Shown one piece after another: positions 24,128 to 30,525 of a stretch of 30,525 nucleotides of DNA (within the stretch, counting starts at the first letter, position 1; each line of letters begins with the position of its first letter). The position numbers and the translations under genes are program-made. The DNA lies in NCBI GenBank assembly GCA_900552845.1, contig USBC01000002.1, positions 1-30,525 of the forward strand. The letters are read 5' to 3'. The DNA comes from an uncultured Oscillospiraceae bacterium (lineage in GTDB: Bacteria; Bacillota; Clostridia; Oscillospirales; Ruminococcaceae). Under the pieces are notes generated by a model, which searched no databases, had not been told where the DNA came from, and was given only the letters and a program-made list of their open reading frames with translations.

Positions 24128-24586
24128 TCAGTGGTCACAGGTGGCGCAGGAGGAGCAGCCTTCTTCCTCGCCCTCGTGGACGTCTTTTTTGACATGACCT
24201 ACGATGGGTTCGGGGTCGATGCCCTGACGGGTGTAGTAATCCGCCAGTGCGGCTTTTACCGCCTGCTCCGCCAGCACGCTGCAATGCAGCTTCGCGGGGG
24301 GCAGACCGTCCAGCGCCTCCACCACGGCGCGGTTGCTGAGGGAAAGCGCCTCCTCAATGGAATGACCCTTGATCATCTCAGTGGCGATGGAGCTGGTGGC
24401 GATGGCGGCACCGCAGCCAAAGGTCTTGAATTTGACATCGGTGATGGTGTCACCGTCAATTTTCAGGTACATTTTCATAATATCGCCGCAGCGGGCGTTG
24501 CCAACCTCGCCCACACCGTCGGCATCGGGGATCTCGCCTACATTGCGGGGATTGGTGAAGTGATCCAAAACTTTTTCACTGTACAT
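24128..24586 (-). CDS. iscU: Fe-S cluster scaffold, IscU/NifU N-domain type, with Cys-rich tail
   Basis: The 152-residue protein has the U-type scaffold motifs: Cys33 in NARCGD, Cys58 in FGCGAAIATS and Cys102 in LHCSVLAE, the three ligands for the nascent cluster, with Asp35 next to the first. It assembles Fe-S clusters from sulfur supplied by the cysteine desulfurase encoded upstream. The tail adds Cys144, Cys147 and Cys150 in a C-x2-C-x2-C arrangement followed by Asp-His, beyond the end of the usual fold of about 125-130 residues. The ATG follows AAAGGAG, which overlaps the iscS stop, so translation is coupled. Clostridial operons often call this pair nifS-nifU. Confidence 0.95.
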   Translation of the reverse strand: MYSEKVLDHFTNPRNVGEIPDADGVGEVGNARCGDIMKMYLKIDGDTITDVKFKTFGCGAAIATSSIATEMIKGHSIEEALSLSNRAVVEALDGLPPAKLHCSVLAEQAVKAALADYYTRQGIDPEPIVGHVKKDVHEGEEEGCSSCATCDH

Positions 24587-24598
24587 AGGGCTTCTCCT

Positions 24599-25777
24599 TT
24601 ATTTATCCTTGATTTTTTCCCAAACGGGGGACATGGCGCGCAGCCCTTCCACAATGGGCGGAATCTGTGCGATGATATAGTCAATATCCTCCTCGGTGGT
24701 CAGCTCCGAAAGGGAGAGACGCAGGCTGCCATGGGCGATCTCGTGCGGCAGCCCGATTGCCATGAGGACGTGGCTGGGGTCCAAAGAGCCGCTGGTGCAG
24801 GCGGAGCCGGAGGAGGCGCAGATGCCCGCCATATCCAGCCGCAGCAGCAGCGATTCGCCCTCGATACCCTCAAACGAAATATTGGCATTGCCGGGCAGAC
24901 GATGCCGGCGGCTGCCGTTCAGACGGGTCTTGGGCAGCTTCAGCAGCTCGTCGATCAGGTGATCCCGCATGGCAGTGATGCGGGCGGCGTTTTCCTCCAG
25001 ATGCTCGGTCGCCACGGTGATGGCTTCGCCCAAGCCCACGATGGAGGCAAGGTTCTCAGTGCCGGCACGGCGCCCCTTTTCTTGCGCTCCGCCGTCCATG
25101 AAAATATCCGGCAGAATGCCCTTTTTGATATATAAGGCACCGACACCCTTGGGCGCATGGAATTTGTGACCGGAAAGAGACAGCAGATCGACCCCCAAAG
25201 CCTTCACATCGACCGGAATGTGACCGACCGCCTGCACCGCATCGGTGTGGAACCACGCGCCGTGGGCATGGGCAATGGCGGCAAGCTCCGCAATGGGCTG
25301 CACGGTGCCGATCTCGTTATTCGCCAGCATGACGGAAACAAGGGCGGTATCCTCACGGATCGCCTTTTCCAGCTCGGCAGGCTCCACCAACCCATCCGCC
25401 GTGACCGGCAGATAGGTGACCTCGAAGCCCTCCTTCTCCAGCGCCTTGGCACTGTGCAGAACAGCGTGATGCTCAAACACCGCGGTGATCAGGTGTTTTT
25501 TGCCCTTTGCCGCCCAGCGGCGCATACTGCCTTTCAGCGCCCAGTTATCCGCCTCGGTGCCGCAGGAGGTAAAATAGATTTCACCCGGCTCGGCATTCAG
25601 AGCGGCTGCGACTTGACGGCGTGCTTTTTCCACAGCGGTACGGGCGGCACGCCCGATGGAATAGATGCTGCTGGGGTTGCCGTAGTTCTCCATCAGCCAT
25701 GGGGTCATTGCCTCCAGCACAGCCGGCGTGACCGGAGTAGTGGCGGCATTATCGGCATAAACAAAGCGTTTTTCCAC
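24599..25777 (-). CDS. iscS: Cysteine desulfurase, NifS/IscS type
   Basis: The 392-residue PLP enzyme takes sulfur from cysteine and passes it as persulfide to the IscU scaffold. Visible motifs are YADNAATTPV, FTSCGTEADNWA, EHHAVLHS with His104 over the PLP ring, NNEIGTVQP, HTDAVQA, SGHKFHAPKG with PLP-binding Lys205, RRAGTEN, and the loop Cys327 in SSGSACTSG. This loop form is class I (NifS/IscS). The start is GTG at 25777 with AAAGGAAG upstream. No Rrf2/IscR regulator gene lies next to it. A leftward promoter at 25845-25873 should transcribe both iscS and iscU. Confidence 0.96.
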   Translation of the reverse strand: MEKRFVYADNAATTPVTPAVLEAMTPWLMENYGNPSSIYSIGRAARTAVEKARRQVAAALNAEPGEIYFTSCGTEADNWALKGSMRRWAAKGKKHLITAVFEHHAVLHSAKALEKEGFEVTYLPVTADGLVEPAELEKAIREDTALVSVMLANNEIGTVQPIAELAAIAHAHGAWFHTDAVQAVGHIPVDVKALGVDLLSLSGHKFHAPKGVGALYIKKGILPDIFMDGGAQEKGRRAGTENLASIVGLGEAITVATEHLEENAARITAMRDHLIDELLKLPKTRLNGSRRHRLPGNANISFEGIEGESLLLRLDMAGICASSGSACTSGSLDPSHVLMAIGLPHEIAHGSLRLSLSELTTEEDIDYIIAQIPPIVEGLRAMSPVWEKIKDK

Positions 25778-25844
25778 TGTAATACACTTCCTTTGTTCAG
25801 AAAATGATAAGGACGAAGTAAGCGTCCGGATTTGCTACGGCACT

Positions 25845-25873
25845 ATAATATACTATAACGGTATAATTTTCAA
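25845..25873 (-). promoter_or_regulatory. iscS-iscU promoter
   Basis: On the minus strand TTGAAA and TATTAT are separated by 17 bases. A small hairpin, GGACG/CGTCC at 25811-25827, lies in the leader before the GTG start. Confidence 0.65.
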
Positions 25874-25951
25874 TAGGTGAACAAAATTTTTATCAAATTT
25901 TTTTGGCACAGTGCGGGAAATGGGAGAGGGCGGGACTTCCGGCGGTCGCAA

Positions 25952-26036
25952 GTTTCGGCTGCGCCGAAACCCGCAGGCGCAGCCTGCGGTGCCCGCCTGC
26001 CGTGTGCAGCTGGCAGGCGGCAGCGAAGGCTTCCAA
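25952..26036. repeat. Cloverleaf-related repeat, degenerate copy B
   Basis: Consecutive hairpins GTTTCGGC/GCCGAAAC, CCGCAGGC/GCCTGCGG and CGCCTGCC/GGCAGGCG, then AAGGCTT/AAGCCTT. The first two match arms of copies A and D. The outer closing stem is missing, so this copy is degenerate or a different subtype. It begins 15 bases past the rnhA stop and may also help end that transcript. Confidence 0.75.
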
Positions 26037-26050
26037 GCCTTGACGCAGGC

Positions 26051-26524
26051 TTACTCTGATATTTTAGCGGCGCAGCCCGCCTGATAATTCTGATACCATG
26101 CCACCGCCAGGCGGTCGCAGCGCTCGTTTTCGGGGTGTCCGGCGTGCCCCTTCACCCACACAAATTCCACCTCGTGTATTTTCAGCAGCGGCAGCAGCCT
26201 TTCCCACAGGTCTACATTCAGGGCAGGGCTGTTGTCGCTTTTTTTCCAGCCTTTTTTCTGCCAGCCGTACACCCAGCCCTTCGTTACGGCATCAACTAAG
26301 TACTTGCTGTCGCTGGTCAGCGTAACGCGGCAGGGCTGCTTCAGGGCACTCAGCCCCTCTATGGCGGCAAGCAGCTCCATGCGGTTGTTGGTAGTCATCG
26401 GCTCCCCGCCGGAAAGCTCCTTTTCCTGCCCTTTATATTGCAGGATCGCTCCCCAGCCGCCCGGTCCCGGATTGCCGGAGCAGGCACCGTCGGTAAAAAG
26501 CCGCACTTCTTTTTTTTCTGCCAT
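26051..26524 (-). CDS. rnhA: Ribonuclease HI
   Basis: The 157-residue enzyme degrades RNA in RNA-DNA hybrids (primers, R-loops). It has the full catalytic set: Asp12 in FTDGACSGNPGPGGWG, Glu50 in NNRMELLAA, Asp72 in TSDSKY and a final Asp in GHAGHPENERCDRLA. Length matches E. coli-type RNase HI, with the basic handle region VYGWQKKGWKK. The frame opens ten codons earlier, but the chosen ATG at 26524 follows ACGGGGA, the best site available. The gene is flanked by related cloverleaf repeats on both sides. Confidence 0.96.
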   Translation of the reverse strand: MAEKKEVRLFTDGACSGNPGPGGWGAILQYKGQEKELSGGEPMTTNNRMELLAAIEGLSALKQPCRVTLTSDSKYLVDAVTKGWVYGWQKKGWKKSDNSPALNVDLWERLLPLLKIHEVEFVWVKGHAGHPENERCDRLAVAWYQNYQAGCAAKISE

Positions 26525-26564
26525 GTTGTTTCCCCGTTTCTTTCTTATTATCACTTATATCGGT

Positions 26565-26593
26565 ATTATAAACCACAGCAGCAGGGATTACAA
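26565..26593 (-). promoter_or_regulatory. rnhA promoter
   Basis: On the minus strand TTGTAA and a perfect TATAAT are separated by 17 bases, about 40 bases upstream of the start. Confidence 0.65.
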
Positions 26594-26626
26594 TACGGCG
26601 GCAAGCCGGCGGAGAGGCGGAGCAGA

Positions 26627-26713
26627 CGCCCGCAGGGCATTTCGGCTGCAAGCCGAAACCGGGACGGGCTTTGCCCGTTCCGTGCCCGCCTGCGGCGGGC
26701 TGCCCTGCGGGCG
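26627..26713. repeat. Cloverleaf repeat, copy C
   Basis: Outer arms CGCCCGCAGGGCA (26627-26639) and TGCCCTGCGGGCG (26701-26713) pair over 13 bases. Inside are three hairpins: TTTCGGC/GCCGAAA, ACGGGC/GCCCGT (extended by wobble pairs) and GCCCGCC/GGCGGGC. The fold matches copies A and D, but most arm sequences differ, with compensating changes. It lies between the divergent rnhA and rnj promoters. Confidence 0.85.
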
Positions 26714-26746
26714 CCAAAGCTGCGGGGAAGCGCCCCTGCAACCCTC

Positions 26747-26775
26747 TTGACAGAATGTACTTTATGCAGTATAAT
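26747..26775 (+). promoter_or_regulatory. rnj promoter (perfect consensus)
   Basis: TTGACA and TATAAT, both perfect, with the ideal 17-base spacer. The predicted transcript starts near 26782, leaving a leader of about 130 bases. Confidence 0.85.
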
Positions 26776-26831
26776 AAAAACAGATTGAAAAATTTGTGCA
26801 AGTTGCAATATTTTGTCGATAAATCGGACAA

Positions 26832-26860
26832 AAGACCGTCGGAACGGAACGGGCGGTCTT
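26832..26860 (+). promoter_or_regulatory. Hairpin in the rnj 5' leader
   Basis: AAGACCG pairs with CGGTCTT around a 15-base loop in the long leader of the RNase J mRNA. A 5' structure could affect decay by RNase J itself, but this is only a possibility. Confidence 0.45.
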
Positions 26861-26913
26861 CCATCATACATGAACCAAAAAACAAAACCCGAATGGAAAT
26901 GGGAGGGAAACAA

Positions 26914-29145
26914 GTGACTGAAAAAAAGAATAATGTACCGGCATCTGCCGAAGCGCCCCGTAAAAAGAAGGACGGGGTCTTTGAGCAGTATTTCCGTAAA
27001 AGCCGCAACACCAAAACTGCCGCCGAGATCGCAGCAGAGATTGAACGGGTGATGCGCGGGGAAGAAGCCGCCGCTTCGACCGTCTCCGAAGGAGAACGGT
27101 CTGCAAAGCCTGTGGCAGCAAAGAACGGGAACGCCAAAAAGCCGTCTGCCCCTAAGCAGACGCAGCCGAGATCCAACCGGAAAAAGACAGCGCAGCCAAC
27201 CGGACCGCAGAGCGGCAAAAAGACGGCAGAGGGGCAGAAATCTGCCCAAAAGCAGCAGGGCGCACCCCAAAATTCCGCCCCGAAGCCCAAGAGTGAAGCC
27301 AAGCCGAAGCAGCCCAAGGCCGACGCCAAAAGCGAGCCGAAAAAAGCACCGCAGCCCGCCAAAGCGAAGAGTAATGAAACGGTAAAGAAACAGCCTGCCA
27401 AAAAGGCTGCCACACCTTCAGCGGTGACGGCCCCGCCGCCCAATCGCAGTACCCGCCGCAGCAAAAAGGTGGACGGCACCCGCCGTCCACCGCTCAAGAT
27501 TATTTCTCTGGGCGGTCTGGGCGAAATCGGGAAAAATATGACCGTCTTTGAGACAGAGCAGGATATTATTGTTGCAGATTGCGGCTCCGCATTCCCTGAT
27601 GACGACCTGCCCGGCGTTGATCTGGTTATTCCGGATTTTACCTATCTGCAAAAAAATGCAGGAAAGATCCGTGGCATCTTCATCACTCACGGGCACGAGG
27701 ATCATATCGGCGGACTGCCGTTTTTGCTCAAGCAGATCAATGCACCGGTTTACGGCACCGCTCTTACCATCGGGCTCATCAGCGGCAAGCTAAAGGAGCA
27801 TGGAATCCTGAACCAGTGCAAGCTGAATACCGTTAAACCCGGTGATACCGTTAGGGCTGGCACCACCATGAGCGTCGAGTTTGTCCGTGTCAACCACTCC
27901 ATTCCCGATGCCTGTGCTTTTGCTATTCGTACACCGGCGGGGCTTATTGTCCTTACCGGCGACTTCAAGGTGGATTTCACGCCCATCTCCGGCGAGCCCA
28001 TCGATCTGGTTCGCTTCGGTGAGCTGGGTAGTGAGGGGGTATTGGCACTCCTCAGCGACAGCACCAATGCTGAAAAACCAGGCTCTACACCCAGCGAGCG
28101 CATCGTCGGTGAGAGCTTTGAAAAGCTGTTCAAGCGTGCCGCCGATAAGCGTATCATCATTGCCACCTTTGCCAGCAATGTCCACCGGATTCAGCAGGTT
28201 GTGGACACCGCCGTGCGCTTCGACCGCAAGGTGGCGGTATTCGGGCGCAGCATGGTGAATGTTGTTGCCATCGCACAGGAGCTGGGCTACCTCACCATTC
28301 CGGCGGGGATCCTCATTGATGCCGATAATCTCAAGGACTACACCGACGAAGAGATTGTCCTCATCACCACCGGCAGCCAGGGCGAGCCAATGAGCGCCCT
28401 GACCCGAATGAGCATCGGCAGCCATCGCAATATCAAGATCGGACCCAACGACTGCATCATCATTTCCGCCACCCCCATTCCCGGCAACGAAAAGAGTGTC
28501 GGCAAGGTGGTCAACGAGCTGATGAAGCTGGGCGCCGATGTTATTTACGAAAGAATGTACGATGTGCACGTTTCGGGGCACGCTTGTCAGAATGAGACTC
28601 GCCTTCTGCTTTCGCTGACTCAACCGAAGTTCTTTATGCCGATGCACGGCGAGTACAAGCATCTGATGAAAAACGCAGGGGTTGGCGCCAGTATGGGTAT
28701 TCCGGAGGAAAACATCATCATCAGCGATATTGGCAAGGTGGTGCAAACCGACGGTGTAGATATGAAGATCACCGGCATGGTGCCCAGCGGTCGAGTGCTG
28801 GTAGACGGACTTGGCGTCGGTGATGTGGGCAGTGTTGTGCTGCGTGACCGCAAGCTGCTGGCTGACGATGGCTTGATCGTGGTGGTCTGCGCCATCAATG
28901 ATGCTACCGGCGAGGTACTGGCAGGTCCCGATTTGGTTTCCCGCGGCTTTGTGTATGTGCGGGATAACGAGGACCTGATGGCAGACGCCACCGTGGTGGT
29001 GCGCAACTCGCTGGAAAAGTGCAAGTTGAACGGCTTCCGTGACTGGGCGACCATCAAGGGGCGCATTCGTGATGAGCTGGGCGATTTTATTTCCAGCCGT
29101 ACCCGCCGCAAACCGGTCATCTTGCCAATTATACAGGAAGTATAA
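26914..29145 (+). CDS. rnj: Ribonuclease J with long disordered N-terminal extension
   Basis: The 743-residue protein has two parts. Residues 1 to about 190 are low-complexity, rich in Lys, Ala, Pro, Gln and Ser. From about residue 194 (LKIISLGGLGEIGKNM) the RNase J core follows: HGHEDH at 259-264 (metal ligands of the metallo-beta-lactamase fold), GDFK, the beta-CASP region with SDSTNAEKPG and TGSQGEPMSAL, HVSGHA and FMPMHGEYKH. A C-terminal domain completes it. RNase J is the main 5'-3' exonuclease and endonuclease of mRNA decay in Firmicutes; usual length is about 555 residues, so the extension is extra. The start GTG at 26914 follows GGGAGGG; in-frame ATGs just upstream lie before that site. 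Confidence 0.95.
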   Translation: MTEKKNNVPASAEAPRKKKDGVFEQYFRKSRNTKTAAEIAAEIERVMRGEEAAASTVSEGERSAKPVAAKNGNAKKPSAPKQTQPRSNRKKTAQPTGPQSGKKTAEGQKSAQKQQGAPQNSAPKPKSEAKPKQPKADAKSEPKKAPQPAKAKSNETVKKQPAKKAATPSAVTAPPPNRSTRRSKKVDGTRRPPLKIISLGGLGEIGKNMTVFETEQDIIVADCGSAFPDDDLPGVDLVIPDFTYLQKNAGKIRGIFITHGHEDHIGGLPFLLKQINAPVYGTALTIGLISGKLKEHGILNQCKLNTVKPGDTVRAGTTMSVEFVRVNHSIPDACAFAIRTPAGLIVLTGDFKVDFTPISGEPIDLVRFGELGSEGVLALLSDSTNAEKPGSTPSERIVGESFEKLFKRAADKRIIIATFASNVHRIQQVVDTAVRFDRKVAVFGRSMVNVVAIAQELGYLTIPAGILIDADNLKDYTDEEIVLITTGSQGEPMSALTRMSIGSHRNIKIGPNDCIIISATPIPGNEKSVGKVVNELMKLGADVIYERMYDVHVSGHACQNETRLLLSLTQPKFFMPMHGEYKHLMKNAGVGASMGIPEENIIISDIGKVVQTDGVDMKITGMVPSGRVLVDGLGVGDVGSVVLRDRKLLADDGLIVVVCAINDATGEVLAGPDLVSRGFVYVRDNEDLMADATVVVRNSLEKCKLNGFRDWATIKGRIRDELGDFISSRTRRKPVILPIIQEV

Positions 29146-29149
29146 TATC

Positions 29150-29186
29150 AAGGCTCTCTCCGCAATGCAAACGGAGAGGGCTTTTT
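29150..29186 (+). terminator. Terminator of rnj
   Basis: CTCTCCG (29156-29162) pairs with CGGAGAG (29172-29178) and is followed by GGCTTTTTG just after the stop codon. Confidence 0.8.
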
Positions 29187-29248
29187 GCTGTCCTGCGCTT
29201 TTTAACTTTGCAGGGTTTACGGTTTGTTCACACCGTGCCGCCGGTTTG

Positions 29249-29257
29249 TGGTATAAT
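29249..29257 (+). promoter_or_regulatory. Extended -10 promoter of the last gene
   Basis: TGGTATAAT matches TGnTATAAT; no good -35 is seen. It would give a leader of almost 200 bases containing cloverleaf copy D. Confidence 0.5.
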
Positions 29258-29302
29258 AATCTCATTGATGAGGGAAAGCCGCATGGGGAGCGGGGCTTGC
29301 GA

Positions 29303-29379
29303 GGCGCAGCCCCAGCCGCCGCAGGCGGCTGACGCAGGCAAAGCCTGCGTGTTTCGGCTTTGCCGAAACGGGCTGCGCC
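29303..29379. repeat. Cloverleaf repeat, copy D (inverse orientation of copy A)
   Basis: Outer arms GGCGCAGCCC (29303-29312) and GGGCTGCGCC (29370-29379) enclose CAGCCGCC/GGCGGCTG, ACGCAGGC/GCCTGCGT and GTTTCGGC/GCCGAAAC. It is the near-exact reverse complement of copy A. Differences fall in loops, apart from one extra base pair in one arm. It lies in the predicted leader of the lipoprotein gene at 29457. Confidence 0.9.
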
Positions 29380-29456
29380 CGCCTCTCCGGTCTCCCGCTC
29401 AGGCGGGTTCTCCATGCAGCTTTCCACCCCAAGTCCCCCCTCGAAAGGAGTTGCCC

Positions 29457-30525
29457 ATGAAGGAAAAGTGTTTTTCGCTTTTTGCCCTGTTGATTGCAAT
29501 GATTTTGATGCTTTCCGCGTGCGCGGGCGATACGCCCGCACCTGCCCCCGCGCAGGAGGAAGAACCCGGAAATTCTCTGGAGGCGGTGCAAAAGCTGCTG
29601 ACCCGTGATTATATTGTGGGCTATCTGTGGTACTGCGACGGTCTGCCGGAGAACGGTGAGCTGACCGAGGACGAATATCTGCCGGTGAGTACCGAAAGTG
29701 ACTACAGCAGCCTTGCTGCGCTGGAAACCCTGCTGCGGGAGACCTACACCGAAGATAAAGCCGATGAGCTGCTGCAAAGTGAGGATACACTGGGGCGCCC
29801 CCGCTTTGTGGAACGGGACGGAAAGCTGTATAAGAGCAGCCGTCCGGTATTCAGCCGCTACTATTGGGATTATGATGCTGAAAGCGTAGCCATAACCGAA
29901 GAAACCGCTGAAACGCTGTCCTTTACCGTGACGATGGAAAACCTGCACACCGGTGAAATGCTGCCCCTGCAGCGACAGGCGGTAAGGACCGCAGGTGGTT
30001 GGCGGCTTACCGAGGTGGGGATTGCAGCAGCGGAGGCGGGACTGACCGCCCAAACTGCCGAGGAGACCCGTGCGGTTGCCGAGCGCTTTGTAAAGGCTTT
30101 GACCGAGAATGACACCGAGAGTATTGCAGCGTGTGCCGGCGAAGCGCCGGAGACCTACCAAAACTGGCGCGGCATGAGCATTCCCACAGCGGAGATCACA
30201 GAAACGCTGGAGGAATATGACGGCTGTGGGCGGTATAGAGTTCGCATGATAACTCAAAATGCCTTTGGCGTTTTTGCTGTCGGTGAGGAGGATTATCTGT
30301 TAGTGGTACAGGAGGAGCAGGGGCAGGAGATGCCGGTGGTCTGCTACTACGAGCCGATTGAGAAGATCGCCTATAATTACAGCGAGGAGCGAGACGACCC
30401 TGCCTGCGAAATGGCGCTGTTGTTCCTGCAGGCGGAGGGCGGTATGCGTTTTTCCGGCAGTTTCTGGCTGGACCGCGCCACTGCCACCGACTTTACCCTG
30501 ACGATGCTGTATGCCGAGAATGAGG
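29457..30525 (+). CDS. Lipoprotein of unknown function, truncated by the window end
   Basis: The reading frame is open for 356 codons to the last base, so the C-terminus is missing. A signal peptide with hydrophobic core at residues 7-21 and lipobox LSAC (Cys22) predicts an exported lipoprotein, followed by a Pro/Ala/Glu linker. The first domain (about 45-130) has a Tyr/Leu-rich helical pattern and the phrase ERDGKLYKSSRP. This recalls IseA-type endopeptidase inhibitor domains in Firmicutes lipoproteins, but I hold that only weakly. A second part (from about residue 185) begins like a small NTF2-like repeat (AERFVKALTENDTESIAACA). The ATG follows AAAGGAG. The gene is preceded by a long leader with cloverleaf copy D. 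Confidence 0.8.
   Translation, partial: MKEKCFSLFALLIAMILMLSACAGDTPAPAPAQEEEPGNSLEAVQKLLTRDYIVGYLWYCDGLPENGELTEDEYLPVSTESDYSSLAALETLLRETYTEDKADELLQSEDTLGRPRFVERDGKLYKSSRPVFSRYYWDYDAESVAITEETAETLSFTVTMENLHTGEMLPLQRQAVRTAGGWRLTEVGIAAAEAGLTAQTAEETRAVAERFVKALTENDTESIAACAGEAPETYQNWRGMSIPTAEITETLEEYDGCGRYRVRMITQNAFGVFAVGEEDYLLVVQEEQGQEMPVVCYYEPIEKIAYNYSEERDDPACEMALLFLQAEGGMRFSGSFWLDRATATDFTLTMLYAENE

Noticed and set aside
26671..26913. Longer start for RNase J
   Set aside because: The extension runs through the predicted promoter and the cloverleaf repeat; the GTG at 26914 has the only good ribosome site.
27790..29790. A 666-codon minus-strand frame across rnj, the intergenic region and the lipoprotein gene
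   Set aside because: It crosses a terminator, a promoter and a cloverleaf repeat and is antisense to well-supported genes.

Overview
The window looks like chromosomal DNA from a moderately GC-rich Clostridia, probably a gut member of the Oscillospirales. This is inference from gene content and style: an RNase J with a long disordered N-terminus, a NifS/NifU-type Fe-S pair, an FtsX/MacB-type ABC exporter with a coiled-coil insert, an NSS transporter, strong AAGGAGG-type ribosome sites and sigma-A-like promoters. No sequence search was possible. I saw no phage, insertion sequence or CRISPR array.

Layout. 1-2,100: a tRNA-Arg(ACG) with promoter and terminator, a small GIY-YIG nuclease, a lipoprotein with EreA/ChaN-like motifs, and a structured leader ending in a terminator. 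2,110-5,860: an NSS amino-acid transporter, a membrane-anchored unknown coupled to deoD, and a divergent udk (nucleoside salvage). 5,868-11,120: an ABC exporter pair (leftward) and birA. 11,326-14,060: a solitary malonate decarboxylase alpha subunit (mdcA) divergent from a LysR regulator, with overlapping promoters and a three-half-site operator. 14,213-23,134: a co-directional eight-gene block, described next. 23,306-30,525: a PAP2-like membrane protein, iscS-iscU, rnhA, rnj and a truncated lipoprotein gene.

The best candidate for an undescribed system is the 14.2-23.1 kb block. In order it encodes a DUF1257 (Ycf35-like) protein, a DUF2997 protein, an unknown 146-residue protein, a PflX-like radical SAM enzyme, a Ycf46-like AAA ATPase, a 1,090-residue RCC1-like repeat protein, a GrpE-like exchange factor and a lidless Hsp70-like ATPase. 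Several neighbours overlap by a few bases (GTGA, ATGA, TAATG), which implies coordinated translation. Together they suggest a dedicated remodelling or chaperone machine with a redox or modification branch. Its substrate is unknown.

A second unexplained signal is a family of intergenic repeats of about 75-87 bp that can fold into a four-way 'cloverleaf' (one outer stem and three hairpins). Three full copies (20,949; 26,627; 29,303) and one related degenerate copy (25,952) are present. One lies inside the eight-gene block, two bracket rnhA, and one lies in the predicted 5' leader of the last gene.
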